From Cumulibacter soli (GTDB lineage Bacteria; Actinomycetota; Actinomycetes; Mycobacteriales; Antricoccaceae), in assembly GCF_004382795.1 (NCBI RefSeq), contig NZ_SMSG01000006.1, positions 1 through 64,000 on the forward strand: a DNA stretch of 64,000 nucleotides, given 5' to 3'. Shown piece after piece: positions 17,984 through 27,065 of the stretch; the stretch's first letter is position 1, and every line of letters starts with the position of its first letter. The notes under the pieces were generated by a model. That model worked only from the letters and a program-made list of their open reading frames with translations. It was not told the DNA's origin and did no database searches. A program made the translations under genes and the position numbers.

Positions 17984-18799
17984 CTACTTGATCACGATCG
18001 CCGTCGGGCTGGAGATATCCAGCACCGATCCTTCGTGGCTGAGCACCGCCGGCAGCATGGTCAATTTATCGTTCATCCTGGACGAATCGCCCCAGATCAC
18101 CTCTCGCCCGTCCTTAAGCACGAGCGTCACCTGCGCGGCCGAGGGTGCCGTCACCTTCGCAACAAGCTCCCGGGTCTGCCCGTCCAGACCGTCGATGACC
18201 GCCACTGCCTCCCGGGTCGCCAGGCTCTCCGGTCCCGGATCTTCTATCTCCAGCGGCAACAGGCCCTTCGCGGCCTCCGGCGCCTTCGTGGCCGCCGCGT
18301 ACGCGACACCTTCCAGATCAATCAGCCAGGGTTCATCACCGACCGTCACGGTGGCCACGGGCTGACGCTCGGTGATCGTCACCTGCAACGTGCTCGGCCA
18401 GGAACGTGAGACGGTGACGTCGGCGACCGGCGGCAGTTGCCTGATCTGCGCGGCGACCTCATCAGAATCGACCGTCGCCAGCGCGTCGTTCTCGCTCAAC
18501 GCAACCGCGCTCTGCACTTCCTCGTCACTGAGGACCGTGTTGCCGTCGACAGTGATCTCACGTACGCCGAACAGCGAGGAAGAGAAGACGATCCAGCCGC
18601 CGCTGACGAGCACGACGGCCGCGACGAGCGCGATAATCGCCCATCGCGGAAAACCGGGGTTGAGTACCGAGCCACGGTTACCCTTCGCCCGTGTCGGCCC
18701 TCGCTGACCTTTGGAACTCTTCGCACTCGTCGAGCGGGTCCGCCGTGGACGATCGGCAGGTCGCACCCGGGAACTGGTGCGTGCTCGTCGTTCACTCAT
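17984..18799 (-). CDS. ftsQ: Cell division protein FtsQ
   Basis: This bitopic divisome protein of 271 residues forms the FtsQ-L-B-type complex that controls septal synthesis. It has a strongly basic cytoplasmic tail of about 50 residues and one membrane helix (about 52-75). A POTRA domain begins FGVREITVDGNTVLSDEEV and includes SRSWPSTLQVTITERQPVA, and a C-terminal FtsQ domain follows. The ATG overlaps the murC stop by 8 nt. Downstream is the nitroreductase rather than ftsZ. Confidence 0.95.
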   Translation of the reverse strand: MSERRARTSSRVRPADRPRRTRSTSAKSSKGQRGPTRAKGNRGSVLNPGFPRWAIIALVAAVVLVSGGWIVFSSSLFGVREITVDGNTVLSDEEVQSAVALSENDALATVDSDEVAAQIRQLPPVADVTVSRSWPSTLQVTITERQPVATVTVGDEPWLIDLEGVAYAAATKAPEAAKGLLPLEIEDPGPESLATREAVAVIDGLDGQTRELVAKVTAPSAAQVTLVLKDGREVIWGDSSRMNDKLTMLPAVLSHEGSVLDISSPTAIVIK

Positions 18800-20231
18800 C
18801 GGTCAGTCCATCTAGTTCCGCCAGTACCTGCGGACCCAACTCGGTAACGTCCCCGGCCCCGATCGTCAGCACCACATCGCCGGCTCGCGCCGCAGCCGCC
18901 AACGCCGGTGCAACTTCGGCCCGGTTGGCGATGAACCGCACCGGGGCACTGACATATCGCGAAATGCTCTCGCCGGTCACGCCAGGGAAATCGGCGGCGC
19001 TCTCGCGCGCCGGATACACGTCCATCACCACGACCTCATCGGCCAAGCTCAGAGCCTCGCCGAACTGTCGCGCGAATTCAGCGGTGCGCGAGAACAGGTG
19101 CGGCTGGAAACACGCCACGATTCGCCCGTCGCCGACGACCCGACGCGCGGCGCTTAACTGCGCGCGAACCTCCGTGGGATGGTGTGCGTAATCGTCGTAC
19201 ACCCGCACCGCCTTGGTCTCACCGCGCAGCTGCATCCGTCGCTCGACCCCGCCGTAATTGGCCAGGCCGGCCGCGGCGGACGCCAGGGACAGATCTAAGG
19301 CCAGGCACACTCCGAGCACGGCGGCTGAATTCATCGCCATGTGCTCCCCGGCCGCGGCAACCCGGACCTCCAACTCGCCCGGTACGCCCTCGCCGGTGAG
19401 CGTGTAGGTCGTGTGCTCGGCGGCGACGTCAATATCGCGCAGTCGCAATTGCGCGGCGTCTGCCTGCCCGTAATCGATCACGCGCAGCCCACGGCGAGCT
19501 GCCCGCTCGGCGAGGCCAGCCGCATGGGCGTCGTCGGCGCACAGCACCAGGGCTCCAGCCGCGTCAATGGTGTCGACGAAGGTGTCGAAGGCGCTCAGCA
19601 CGCTCTGAAAGTCACCGTAGTTATCCAGGTGGTCGGCCTCGATATTCGTGACAACCCCGATGTGCGGGGCAAACAACAAGAACGATCCATCGCTCTCGTC
19701 CGCCTCGACGGCGAACGCCTCGCCCGAGCCGAGGTGCGCATTGCGTCCGGTCGCGTTCAGTTCGGCACCAACGGCGTACGAAGCGTCGACGCCGCAGCCC
19801 AGCAGCGCGGCGACCAACATCGACGTCGTTGACGTCTTGCCGTGCGTCCCGGCGACCGCAATCGGCTTGCGGCCGCGCATGACCGCAGACAGCGCCTGCG
19901 CGCGTGGCAGCACACGTCGTCCGCTGCTTAACGCCGCGGCGAGTTCTGGGTTCTGCACCTTGATCGCTGAGGACACCACCACGGTGTCGGCGTCACCGAT
20001 ATTCTCCGCGCGCTGTCCCACGTGTACGACCGCTCCGGCCGCCCTCAGATCATCGAGCACCTTGGACGCCTTGGCGTCGCTCCCACTGACCGTGACACCC
20101 AGTTCGAGCATGATGCGGGCGATACCGCTCATCCCCACACCGCCGATGCCGATGAAGTGCACGGCTCCAAGGTCGGCGACATCGAAGAGCCGGCCTTCTT
20201 CGGCGTACGCCGGTAGCACCCGCTCAGTCAC
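18792..20231 (-). CDS. murC: UDP-N-acetylmuramate--L-alanine ligase
   Basis: MurC adds L-Ala to UDP-MurNAc, the first amino acid of the stem peptide. Motifs are VHFIGIGGVGMSGIA near the N terminus, the ATP P-loop GTHGKTSTT (about residue 117), EADESDGSF and the C-terminal DDYAHHPTEV. I chose GTG at 20231, with GGAGG 9 nt upstream, overlapping the murG stop by 8 nt; this gives 479 residues, normal for the family. The in-frame sequence upstream lies inside murG and is not conserved. Confidence 0.96.
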   Translation of the reverse strand: MTERVLPAYAEEGRLFDVADLGAVHFIGIGGVGMSGIARIMLELGVTVSGSDAKASKVLDDLRAAGAVVHVGQRAENIGDADTVVVSSAIKVQNPELAAALSSGRRVLPRAQALSAVMRGRKPIAVAGTHGKTSTTSMLVAALLGCGVDASYAVGAELNATGRNAHLGSGEAFAVEADESDGSFLLFAPHIGVVTNIEADHLDNYGDFQSVLSAFDTFVDTIDAAGALVLCADDAHAAGLAERAARRGLRVIDYGQADAAQLRLRDIDVAAEHTTYTLTGEGVPGELEVRVAAAGEHMAMNSAAVLGVCLALDLSLASAAAGLANYGGVERRMQLRGETKAVRVYDDYAHHPTEVRAQLSAARRVVGDGRIVACFQPHLFSRTAEFARQFGEALSLADEVVVMDVYPARESAADFPGVTGESISRYVSAPVRFIANRAEVAPALAAAARAGDVVLTIGAGDVTELGPQVLAELDGLTDE

Positions 20232-21312
20232 GACGTGCAACCTCCAACACCTTCGCTGCCAGTACCTGCGCCGCCTCGGCGTGACCAGCGCCGCGCGCAG
20301 CACCAGCCATCTGGTTCACCACCGACTCGTCGGTCAGGATCGGCAGCAGATGTTCAATCAGATACTGACCGTCCAGGTCCGCATCATCGACGAGCACGCC
20401 GCCGCCGGCAGCCACTACCGGCTCGGCATTCAGTCGCTGCTCGCCGTTACCGTGCGGAAGCGGGACGTACATCGCGGGCAGACCGACGGCCGACACCTCG
20501 GCGACCGTACCCATCCCGGAACGACACAGCACGAAGTCGGTGGCTGCGTACGCGAGGTCCATTCGATCGATGTAGGGCAACGCGACGTAGGAGGGACCAC
20601 CGTCAAAGTGGGGCTCCTCGACGGTGTTCTTCTTCCCGTACGAATGCAGGACGCCGATGCCCGCCTCATGCAACTGCGGAGCCGCTGCGAGAATCGCCGT
20701 GTTCAAACGGCGCGCTCCCTGCGAGCCGCCGTACACCAGCAAGGTGCGCGTCGATGGGCGCATGCCGAAATGTTCGAGCGCCTCACCGCGCAGCGCTGAG
20801 CGATCCAACGTCGCGAGCGCGGCGCGAATTGGCATACCGACGATGCTCGCGCCATCGAGCCCATTGGTCTTGGCTGCGGTGCCGACGAATGCGGCCCATC
20901 GAGCGCCAATCTTGTTGGCGATGCCGGCGGTCGCATTGGCCTCGTGGACGACCACGGGGATGCCGAGACTCTTGGCCGCGAGATACGCCGGCAAAGACGC
21001 ATAACCACCGAAACCCACCACGGCAGCGGCCTCAGTGTCTTTCAGGATCGCCTTGGCCTGTGCGCGCGCCCGCAGCAGTCGGGCCGGCAACTTCACCAGG
21101 TCCGCCGACGGTTTGCGCGGCAGGGGCACTGCAGGGACGGCGCGCAGGGTGAATCCGCGTTGCGGGACCAGGCTGGTCTCCAGCCCGCCAACTGAGCCGA
21201 TACAGGTGATCTGCAGGCCGGGCTCGGCTTCCTGCAACGCGACCGCAGTGGCGAGCATCGGCTCGATGTGACCGGCGGTGCCTCCCCCGGTCAGCACGAT
21301 ATGGCGGCTCAT
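20224..21312 (-). CDS. murG: Lipid II synthase, MurG glycosyltransferase
   Basis: MurG transfers GlcNAc from UDP-GlcNAc to lipid I on the inner membrane face, producing lipid II. The 362-residue GT28 protein begins with VLTGGGTAGHIEPMLA (lipid I-binding G-loop) and has VGFGGYASLPAYLAA and HEANATAGIANK in the first domain. The UDP-GlcNAc site has LLVYGGSQGARRLN, CRSGMGTVAEVSAVGLPAMYVPLP and GNGEQRLNAEP. It overlaps ftsW by 4 nt (ATGA) and murC by 8 nt, so the run is tightly coupled. Confidence 0.97.
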   Translation of the reverse strand: MSRHIVLTGGGTAGHIEPMLATAVALQEAEPGLQITCIGSVGGLETSLVPQRGFTLRAVPAVPLPRKPSADLVKLPARLLRARAQAKAILKDTEAAAVVGFGGYASLPAYLAAKSLGIPVVVHEANATAGIANKIGARWAAFVGTAAKTNGLDGASIVGMPIRAALATLDRSALRGEALEHFGMRPSTRTLLVYGGSQGARRLNTAILAAAPQLHEAGIGVLHSYGKKNTVEEPHFDGGPSYVALPYIDRMDLAYAATDFVLCRSGMGTVAEVSAVGLPAMYVPLPHGNGEQRLNAEPVVAAGGGVLVDDADLDGQYLIEHLLPILTDESVVNQMAGAARGAGHAEAAQVLAAKVLEVARRD

Positions 21313-22919
21313 CTGGTGCGTCGTCCTCTCGAATGATTCTCAGTACGGTTCCGACCGCGATCCGGCGACGCGCGGCGTGCCCCAGTTCCCGTCCGGCCCG
21401 CGGGCGGCGTCCGGCCGGTGTCACCTCGTGAGCGCTTGGCCTGCGGTGACCGTTTCGTGGGCGGGTTCGTCGCCGACCTCGCTCGCTTCGCGGGTTCCGC
21501 CTTCGCAGTCCGAGGATTCGCGGATGTCCGAGCCTTCGGCGCGGCCGCCGTCTTCGTCTTGGGCGCCCGCTTCTTGGTCGAACCACCGGTCGCCGAAGCC
21601 CGCGTGCCACCGCGAGCACGACCGGATGGTGGCTTGCCGACGTCCACCGTCACGCTCGCCGGGACCGGCAGCGACAGCCATCGACCGAATCGGCGTTCTC
21701 GCGACTGCAGGTAACGGATCGCGGGGGGCTCGTGTCGGGCGCAACTGGCCAATATCCCCATCGCGAACATCGTGACCACCAGCGACGTGCCACCGGAGGA
21801 GATCAGCGGCAGGGTGATGCCGGTGACCGGCAACAGGCCGACGACGTACCCGACGTTGATCAGCGCCTGCGCCACCATCCACACCGCGGTCGTCGCCGAA
21901 ACCAGACGGATGTACACGTCCCCGGTGCGCCTAGCGATCCGTATCCCGGCGTAGGCCACTCCACCGAACAGGATCAACACGAGTGCGCAACCCAGGAAGC
22001 CGAGTTCCTCGCCGATGATCGCGAAGATGTAGTCGGAATGCGCGTTCGGTAGCGCACCCCACTTCGTGCGGCTATTACCCAAGCCGACGCCGAACATCCC
22101 ACCGGTGCTCAGTGCGTAGAAGCCCTGAATTGCTTGATGGCCCGAGCCGTCCGCATCGGCCCAGGGGTCCAGGAACGACAGCACTCGGCTCATTCGGAAG
22201 CCCTGCGTCGCGATTGCGGCAACGCCGACGGCCGCTCCCGCGATCAGCATCAACCCGAACATCCGCATCGGCGCTCCGGCGATCCACAGCAGCGACAGGA
22301 AGATCACGATGTACGTCACTGTGGTGTGCAGGTCGGGCTCGATCACCACCAGACCGCACAGCACGATCAAACCTGGCAGCAGTGGCTTGAGCATCCCGCC
22401 CCAGGTATTGAGGATTTTGCGCCGCTGGGTCAGCACGTGTGCACCCCAGAGCAGGAAAGCGATCTTGCCGACCTCAGACGGCTGGAACAGCATGATCCCG
22501 GCGATATCGAACCAGCGGCGGGCACCGCCGAGTTCCTGGCCGATACCCGGCACGAGCACCAGCGCGAGCAGCATGAGCGCGGCGAGCATCATCATCGGCG
22601 ATAGCCGCCGCCAGGCACCTAGCGGCACCCGCAACGCTGCGATCATCGCGATGAGTCCGAGTGCGACGAAGATCAACTGGCGATTGAACAGGTAGTACGC
22701 CGACCCATAAAGCTGTAATGAATCGACAGCGGACGCGGACGCCATCATGACTAGCCCGAAACTCACCAACGCGAGGGTGAGCACCAGCACCAGATAGAAC
22801 GAGGTCATTGGCTTGGTCAGGAACGCGCCGATGCTGTTGCGATAGCGGCGCGCGACTTGCCCGGACTCGTAGACCACGCTCCCGCGTGCGGACCGTTCGA
22901 CGGACTCGGTGCTGACCAC
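21309..22919 (-). CDS. ftsW: Septal peptidoglycan polymerase FtsW
   Basis: This SEDS-family glycosyltransferase polymerises lipid II at the septum together with FtsI. About ten membrane helices span residues 35-400, and the family region NAHSDYIFAIIGEELGFLG is present. The start is GTG at 22919 with GGAGG 5 nt upstream. After the last helix comes an unusually long cytoplasmic tail of about 130 residues, rich in Lys/Arg/Thr/Pro with repeated KTKT and AKAEPAK patterns. Actinobacterial FtsW tails can bind FtsZ, but this one looks mostly low-complexity and basic. murG follows with a 4-nt overlap; murD ends 29 nt upstream. Confidence 0.95.
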   Translation of the reverse strand: MVSTESVERSARGSVVYESGQVARRYRNSIGAFLTKPMTSFYLVLVLTLALVSFGLVMMASASAVDSLQLYGSAYYLFNRQLIFVALGLIAMIAALRVPLGAWRRLSPMMMLAALMLLALVLVPGIGQELGGARRWFDIAGIMLFQPSEVGKIAFLLWGAHVLTQRRKILNTWGGMLKPLLPGLIVLCGLVVIEPDLHTTVTYIVIFLSLLWIAGAPMRMFGLMLIAGAAVGVAAIATQGFRMSRVLSFLDPWADADGSGHQAIQGFYALSTGGMFGVGLGNSRTKWGALPNAHSDYIFAIIGEELGFLGCALVLILFGGVAYAGIRIARRTGDVYIRLVSATTAVWMVAQALINVGYVVGLLPVTGITLPLISSGGTSLVVTMFAMGILASCARHEPPAIRYLQSRERRFGRWLSLPVPASVTVDVGKPPSGRARGGTRASATGGSTKKRAPKTKTAAAPKARTSANPRTAKAEPAKRARSATNPPTKRSPQAKRSRGDTGRTPPAGRTGTGARRASPDRGRNRTENHSRGRRTR

Positions 22920-22948
22920 CGCTACCTCCTGCCCTCTCCCGATCTGAG

Positions 22949-24358
22949 TTACTGCGCGTGGATTCCCTCCTGCGCGCGGGCCGCTTCGGTGAAGACGCGT
23001 CCGCGCTCGGCATAGTCGACGAACATGTCCATCGACGCGGCCGCGGGCGCCATCAGCACCACAACCTCGTCCCCCGTACGTGCCGCTTCGGTGCGCGCGA
23101 GTTCGGTCGCGACGCGCACCGCCTCGGCCATACCTATATGTTCGGCGCTCGGTATGTCGATTGCGTGCACCTCGGGCGCGTGTCGCCGAAGTGCCTCCGT
23201 GATCACTGCCCGGTCGCGACCGAGCAGCACCACCGCCGCCAATCGCTCACGCACCTGCTCGATGAGTCCGGCGAAGTCGCCGGCGACGGCGCCCTTCAGC
23301 AGACCGCCGGCGATCCACACCACGCGCGGGTATGAGGTGAGCGAGGCGGTCGCCGCGTGCGCGTTCGTGGCCTTGCTGTCGTTCACCAACCGCACCGAGC
23401 CGCCCGCGAACTGCCCAACGCCGACGGTGACATTGCGGTGGTCGCCCGGGCGGTACGCGCGTAATCCATCGGCTACCTGCTGGGCGTTGACCCCAACCGT
23501 GCGGGCGAGCGCCGCCGCGGCGAGCGCGTTGGCGGCATTGTGCCCTCCGGGCGGGCGGATGTCCGCGGCCGCGATCAGCACCTCGCCGTCCGGATCGACA
23601 CTGCGATCGATCAGCATGCCGTCGCGGATGCCGAGTTGGCCCGCGGCCGGTTCGGATTGGGTGAACTCAATCCGGCGGGTGGCTTCGGGCAGTGCCGCCG
23701 CCAGTTCAACGACGTGCGGGTCATCGGCGTTCAGCACGACCTGGGAGCGCCCACCCGCCCAGATCCGCGACTTATCCGCGGCGTACGCCTCCAGGGAGCC
23801 GTGCCAGTCGAGATGGTCGGCCGCGATATTCAGCAACGCCCCGGCCGCCGGGGTGACCGACGGGGCCCAGTGCAACTGGAAACTGGACAACTCCACGGTC
23901 AGCACATCGTACGAGCGATCGGCGGCCACGACGGCGTCGATCACCGGCGGGCCCACGTTGCCGACCTCGGCAACGTGGCGATCGGCAGCGCGCAGGATCG
24001 CGGTGAGCATGCCCACCGTCGTGGTCTTGCCGTTCGTTCCGGTGACCGCCAGCCACGGCACGGTGGCATCTCGCAGATGCCACGCGATTTCTACCTCGCC
24101 GACTACGGGAATGCCGCGGCGAGCGGCGTCCGCCAACAGCGGGTGGGACGGCGGCCATCCTGGTGAGGTGACGACAAGGTCGACGTCCGCCGGCACGACG
24201 TCGAGGTCTCCGGCGTACCGCACGCCCAGCGTGGCTAACTCATCGTCAACCGCTGCCGCTCGCCGATCGACGAGGCGGACATCGTCGCCGCGCACAGCCA
24301 AGGCGCGCGCGACGGCGGCACCCGACACGCCGCCACCGGCAACCAGCACACGCCTCAC
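22949..24358 (-). CDS. murD: UDP-MurNAc-L-alanine--D-glutamate ligase
   Basis: MurD adds D-Glu to the peptidoglycan precursor in the cytoplasm. It begins VRRVLVAGGGVSGAAVARAL (UDP-binding Rossmann part) and has the ATP loop VTGTNGKTTTVGML. AADHLDWHGSLEAYAADK and LVNDSKATNAHA are family signatures. GTG at 24358 overlaps the mraY stop by 4 nt (GTGA), which decides the start and gives 469 residues. It lies in the standard mraY-murD-ftsW order. Confidence 0.96.
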   Translation of the reverse strand: MRRVLVAGGGVSGAAVARALAVRGDDVRLVDRRAAAVDDELATLGVRYAGDLDVVPADVDLVVTSPGWPPSHPLLADAARRGIPVVGEVEIAWHLRDATVPWLAVTGTNGKTTTVGMLTAILRAADRHVAEVGNVGPPVIDAVVAADRSYDVLTVELSSFQLHWAPSVTPAAGALLNIAADHLDWHGSLEAYAADKSRIWAGGRSQVVLNADDPHVVELAAALPEATRRIEFTQSEPAAGQLGIRDGMLIDRSVDPDGEVLIAAADIRPPGGHNAANALAAAALARTVGVNAQQVADGLRAYRPGDHRNVTVGVGQFAGGSVRLVNDSKATNAHAATASLTSYPRVVWIAGGLLKGAVAGDFAGLIEQVRERLAAVVLLGRDRAVITEALRRHAPEVHAIDIPSAEHIGMAEAVRVATELARTEAARTGDEVVVLMAPAAASMDMFVDYAERGRVFTEAARAQEGIHAQ

Positions 24359-25434
24359 TGAATCGTCGCCGTCGCGAGCCAGTCGGCGTAGAAGATGCCC
24401 AGGCCGAGCGCCACGCACATCCCGGTGACGATCCAGAACCGCACGACGACAGTCATCTCGGTCCAGCCGGATAACTCGAAGTGATGATGCAGGGGTGCCA
24501 TTCTGAATAGCCGTTTACCGGTGATCTTGAAGTAGCCGATCTGCAAGATCACGGATGCGGTCACAGCGACGAACAGTGCGCCGAGGACGAACAGCAGTAG
24601 CTCGGTGCGGGTAGTGATCGCGAGCCCGGCAATTCCGCCGCCGAGCGCCAGCGAACCGGTATCGCCCATGTAGATGCGGGCAGGATTGGCGTTCCACCAC
24701 AAGAATCCGATACACGCGCCCATCATCACCGCAGCCAACAGCGCCAGGTCCATCGGATCTCGCACCGTGTAGCAGCCGGCGACCTGCGCGCGCGAACACT
24801 GATGGCTGAACTGCCAGAACGAGATGACGACGTACGCGCCGAACACCATCGTCGCGGCGCCGGCGGCGAGTCCGTCGAGTCCGTCGGTGAGGTTCGTAGC
24901 GTTGGAGAACCCGGAGATGAACAGGACCGCGAACACCACGAAACCGATGGCACCCAGCCCCAGCATCGAGATATCTCGCACGAAGGAAATGTCGGTCGAT
25001 GCGGGCGTCACGCCGCCCTGTTTGAACTGCAGCGCCATAACGGCAAAGCTGATCGAGACGAACAATTGACCGAGCAGTTTGGCGGTCTTATTCAGCCCGA
25101 GGCTGCGCTGCTTCGCGATCTTGATGTAGTCATCGAGGAATCCGACTAACCCGAGTCCAACGAATAGGTACAGCACCAACAATCCGGACGGCGTCACATC
25201 GCGTCCGAAGTCGTTGACCATGATCAGGTGGGCGCCGAAGTATCCAACAATCGTCGCGATGATGATTGCGATACCGCCCATGGTGGGCGTCCCCTGCTTG
25301 ACCAGGTGAGTTTGCGGGCCGTCATCGCGTACCTGCTGGCCGTACGCGCGGCGCTTGAGCTGGCGAATCAACAGCGGGGTGAGGATCAGCGAGGTCATCA
25401 GCGCCAACACCGCGCCGAGCAAGATCGACCTCAT
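24355..25434 (-). CDS. mraY: Phospho-MurNAc-pentapeptide transferase MraY
   Basis: MraY joins the UDP-MurNAc-pentapeptide to undecaprenyl phosphate, forming lipid I. It is an integral membrane enzyme with about ten helices and 359 residues. Catalytic and Mg-binding stretches are VGFLDDYIKI, NATNLTDGLDGLA and the HHHFELSGW loop near the C terminus. GTPTMGGIA is another signature. The ATG at 25434 starts MRSILLGAV, a typical actinobacterial N terminus, with GGAAGG upstream. The preceding gene is murE, 88 nt away; murF, normally between them, is absent. Confidence 0.97.
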   Translation of the reverse strand: MRSILLGAVLALMTSLILTPLLIRQLKRRAYGQQVRDDGPQTHLVKQGTPTMGGIAIIIATIVGYFGAHLIMVNDFGRDVTPSGLLVLYLFVGLGLVGFLDDYIKIAKQRSLGLNKTAKLLGQLFVSISFAVMALQFKQGGVTPASTDISFVRDISMLGLGAIGFVVFAVLFISGFSNATNLTDGLDGLAAGAATMVFGAYVVISFWQFSHQCSRAQVAGCYTVRDPMDLALLAAVMMGACIGFLWWNANPARIYMGDTGSLALGGGIAGLAITTRTELLLFVLGALFVAVTASVILQIGYFKITGKRLFRMAPLHHHFELSGWTEMTVVVRFWIVTGMCVALGLGIFYADWLATATIQ

Positions 25435-25522
25435 TGTTGCGCGCCCTTCCACAGCCGTGATTCTCGTGCCTGACCACGGTAGCGCGTGCGCGTTGCCCAA
25501 TTGGACAGCCCGCGCCGGTGCG

Positions 25523-27037
25523 TCACGAGGTCCGCTCCGCGATGGCCGCTCGCAACTGCGCACGATCGTCGAACGGGTGCACAACGGTACCGACGTACTG
25601 TCCGGTCTCGTGCCCCTTGCCCGCGACTAGGACAACGTCGTCGGTCCGAGCCAGCTCGACCGCCGCCCGAATCGCTGCGGCGCGGTCGGAGACCTCCAGG
25701 ATCTGCGCTCGTTCGGGTGCATCGACGCTGTGCGCGCCTCGCAGCATCGCAGCCCGGATCGCGGCCGGGTCCTCGCTGCGCGGATTGTCGTCGGTGATCA
25801 CCAGCACGTCGGCGCCCCGCGCTGCGACCTCGCCCATGATCGGTCGCTTGGACGCGTCGCGGTCGCCACCGCACCCGAGCACGATCAGCACGCGCCCGCG
25901 CGCCTGCTGACGCACCGACTGTAAGGCGGCCTCCACCGCGGCAGGCTTGTGCGAATAGTCCACGACGGCCAGGTAATCCTGGCCGGCCTCGATGCGTTCC
26001 ATCCGGCCCGGCACACGTACATCGGCCAGCGCTGCGGCCGCGAGTTCAGAATCGACGCCGACCTCGGCGGCCATCGCCGCGGCCATCGCGGCATTCGCGA
26101 CGTTGAACGCGCCGGGAAGGCTCAGGTTCACGTTGAGGTTTACCGATTCCGGACCGACGAGAGTGAAGGCGCCGGGCGCACCGCCCGGGCGAACTGACCA
26201 GTCCGCCGCCGCGCCCGATGGCGATAACGTCACCGTGCGCTGCGGCCGATCGACCAGCGTGGCGCCGTACGGGTCGTCAATATTCAGCACGTGTACGGCG
26301 GCACGTCCGTCGAACAGCGCAGCCTTCGCCTGGAAGTACTCCTCCATCGTGTGATGGAAGTCAAGGTGATCCTGCGAGAGATTGTTGAAGCCGGCCACCG
26401 CGAACTCGATCCCACTGACGCGGCCGAGTTGCAGCGCGTGGCTGGAGACCTCCATCACCACGTGCGTGACTGAGCGCTCGACCATCACCGCCAGCAGCGC
26501 CTGCAGGTCCGGCGCCTCGGGCGTGGTGAACGAAGCGCCCGGGGTGTGCTCGAAACGTTCGTCGGCGATCAAGGTCTCGACGGTGCCCAGCAGCCCACTG
26601 CGGATGCCCGCGGCGTCAAGAATCGCGCGCAGCAAGTAGGCGGTGGTCGTCTTCCCGCTCGTCCCGGTGATGCCTAGCAGTTTCAGCGAACGCGATGGGT
26701 CGCCGTACACCTGCGCGGCTGCGGCGCCGATCACCGCCCGCACATCGTCGACCACGAGCACCGGTACCTCTAGGGGTCCGGCGACATCCACTCCCTGCTG
26801 GTCGGTGAGCACTGCTACGGCGCCTGCGGCCACGGCGTCAGCGGCGAACCGCGCGCCGTGTGCCCGCGAACCGGGAACACCAACGAACAGGTCGCCGGCG
26901 CGGACCTCGGCCGAGCGGTTGGTGATACCGCTGACCTGCACCTCGGCGCCCTGATGTTGCGCGGAGATGCGCTGCGCAATAGCGGTCGTGCGCACCATCG
27001 GACGGTTCGTGGGGCGAAGTTGAGAACTGGATGTCAC
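25523..27037 (-). CDS. murE: UDP-MurNAc-tripeptide synthetase, diaminopimelate-adding
   Basis: MurE adds the third stem-peptide residue. The motif DNPRSEDP identifies diaminopimelate as substrate rather than lysine. ATP loop GITGTSGKTTTAYLL, TNRSAEVRAGDLFVGVPG at the UDP-binding domain, and KGHETGQ near the C terminus are present. The start is GTG at 27037, with AGGA 7 nt upstream, 28 nt after the ftsI stop. The 504-residue length is normal, so it is not a MurE-MurF fusion. The expected murF gene does not follow. Confidence 0.96.
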   Translation of the reverse strand: MTSSSQLRPTNRPMVRTTAIAQRISAQHQGAEVQVSGITNRSAEVRAGDLFVGVPGSRAHGARFAADAVAAGAVAVLTDQQGVDVAGPLEVPVLVVDDVRAVIGAAAAQVYGDPSRSLKLLGITGTSGKTTTAYLLRAILDAAGIRSGLLGTVETLIADERFEHTPGASFTTPEAPDLQALLAVMVERSVTHVVMEVSSHALQLGRVSGIEFAVAGFNNLSQDHLDFHHTMEEYFQAKAALFDGRAAVHVLNIDDPYGATLVDRPQRTVTLSPSGAAADWSVRPGGAPGAFTLVGPESVNLNVNLSLPGAFNVANAAMAAAMAAEVGVDSELAAAALADVRVPGRMERIEAGQDYLAVVDYSHKPAAVEAALQSVRQQARGRVLIVLGCGGDRDASKRPIMGEVAARGADVLVITDDNPRSEDPAAIRAAMLRGAHSVDAPERAQILEVSDRAAAIRAAVELARTDDVVLVAGKGHETGQYVGTVVHPFDDRAQLRAAIAERTS

Positions 27038-27065
27038 GGCTGAATCCTACGTGGCCATCGGCCGG

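Noticed and set aside
22958-24428. Long open frame on the plus strand opposite murD (over 460 codons)
   Set aside because: It is the antisense shadow of a well-supported Mur ligase. The predicted protein is Ala/Ser/Arg-rich without motifs, as expected in high-GC DNA.
25523-27037. MurE-MurF fusion that would explain the missing murF
   Set aside because: MurE is 504 residues with one ATP loop and one ligase core; there is no second Mur domain.
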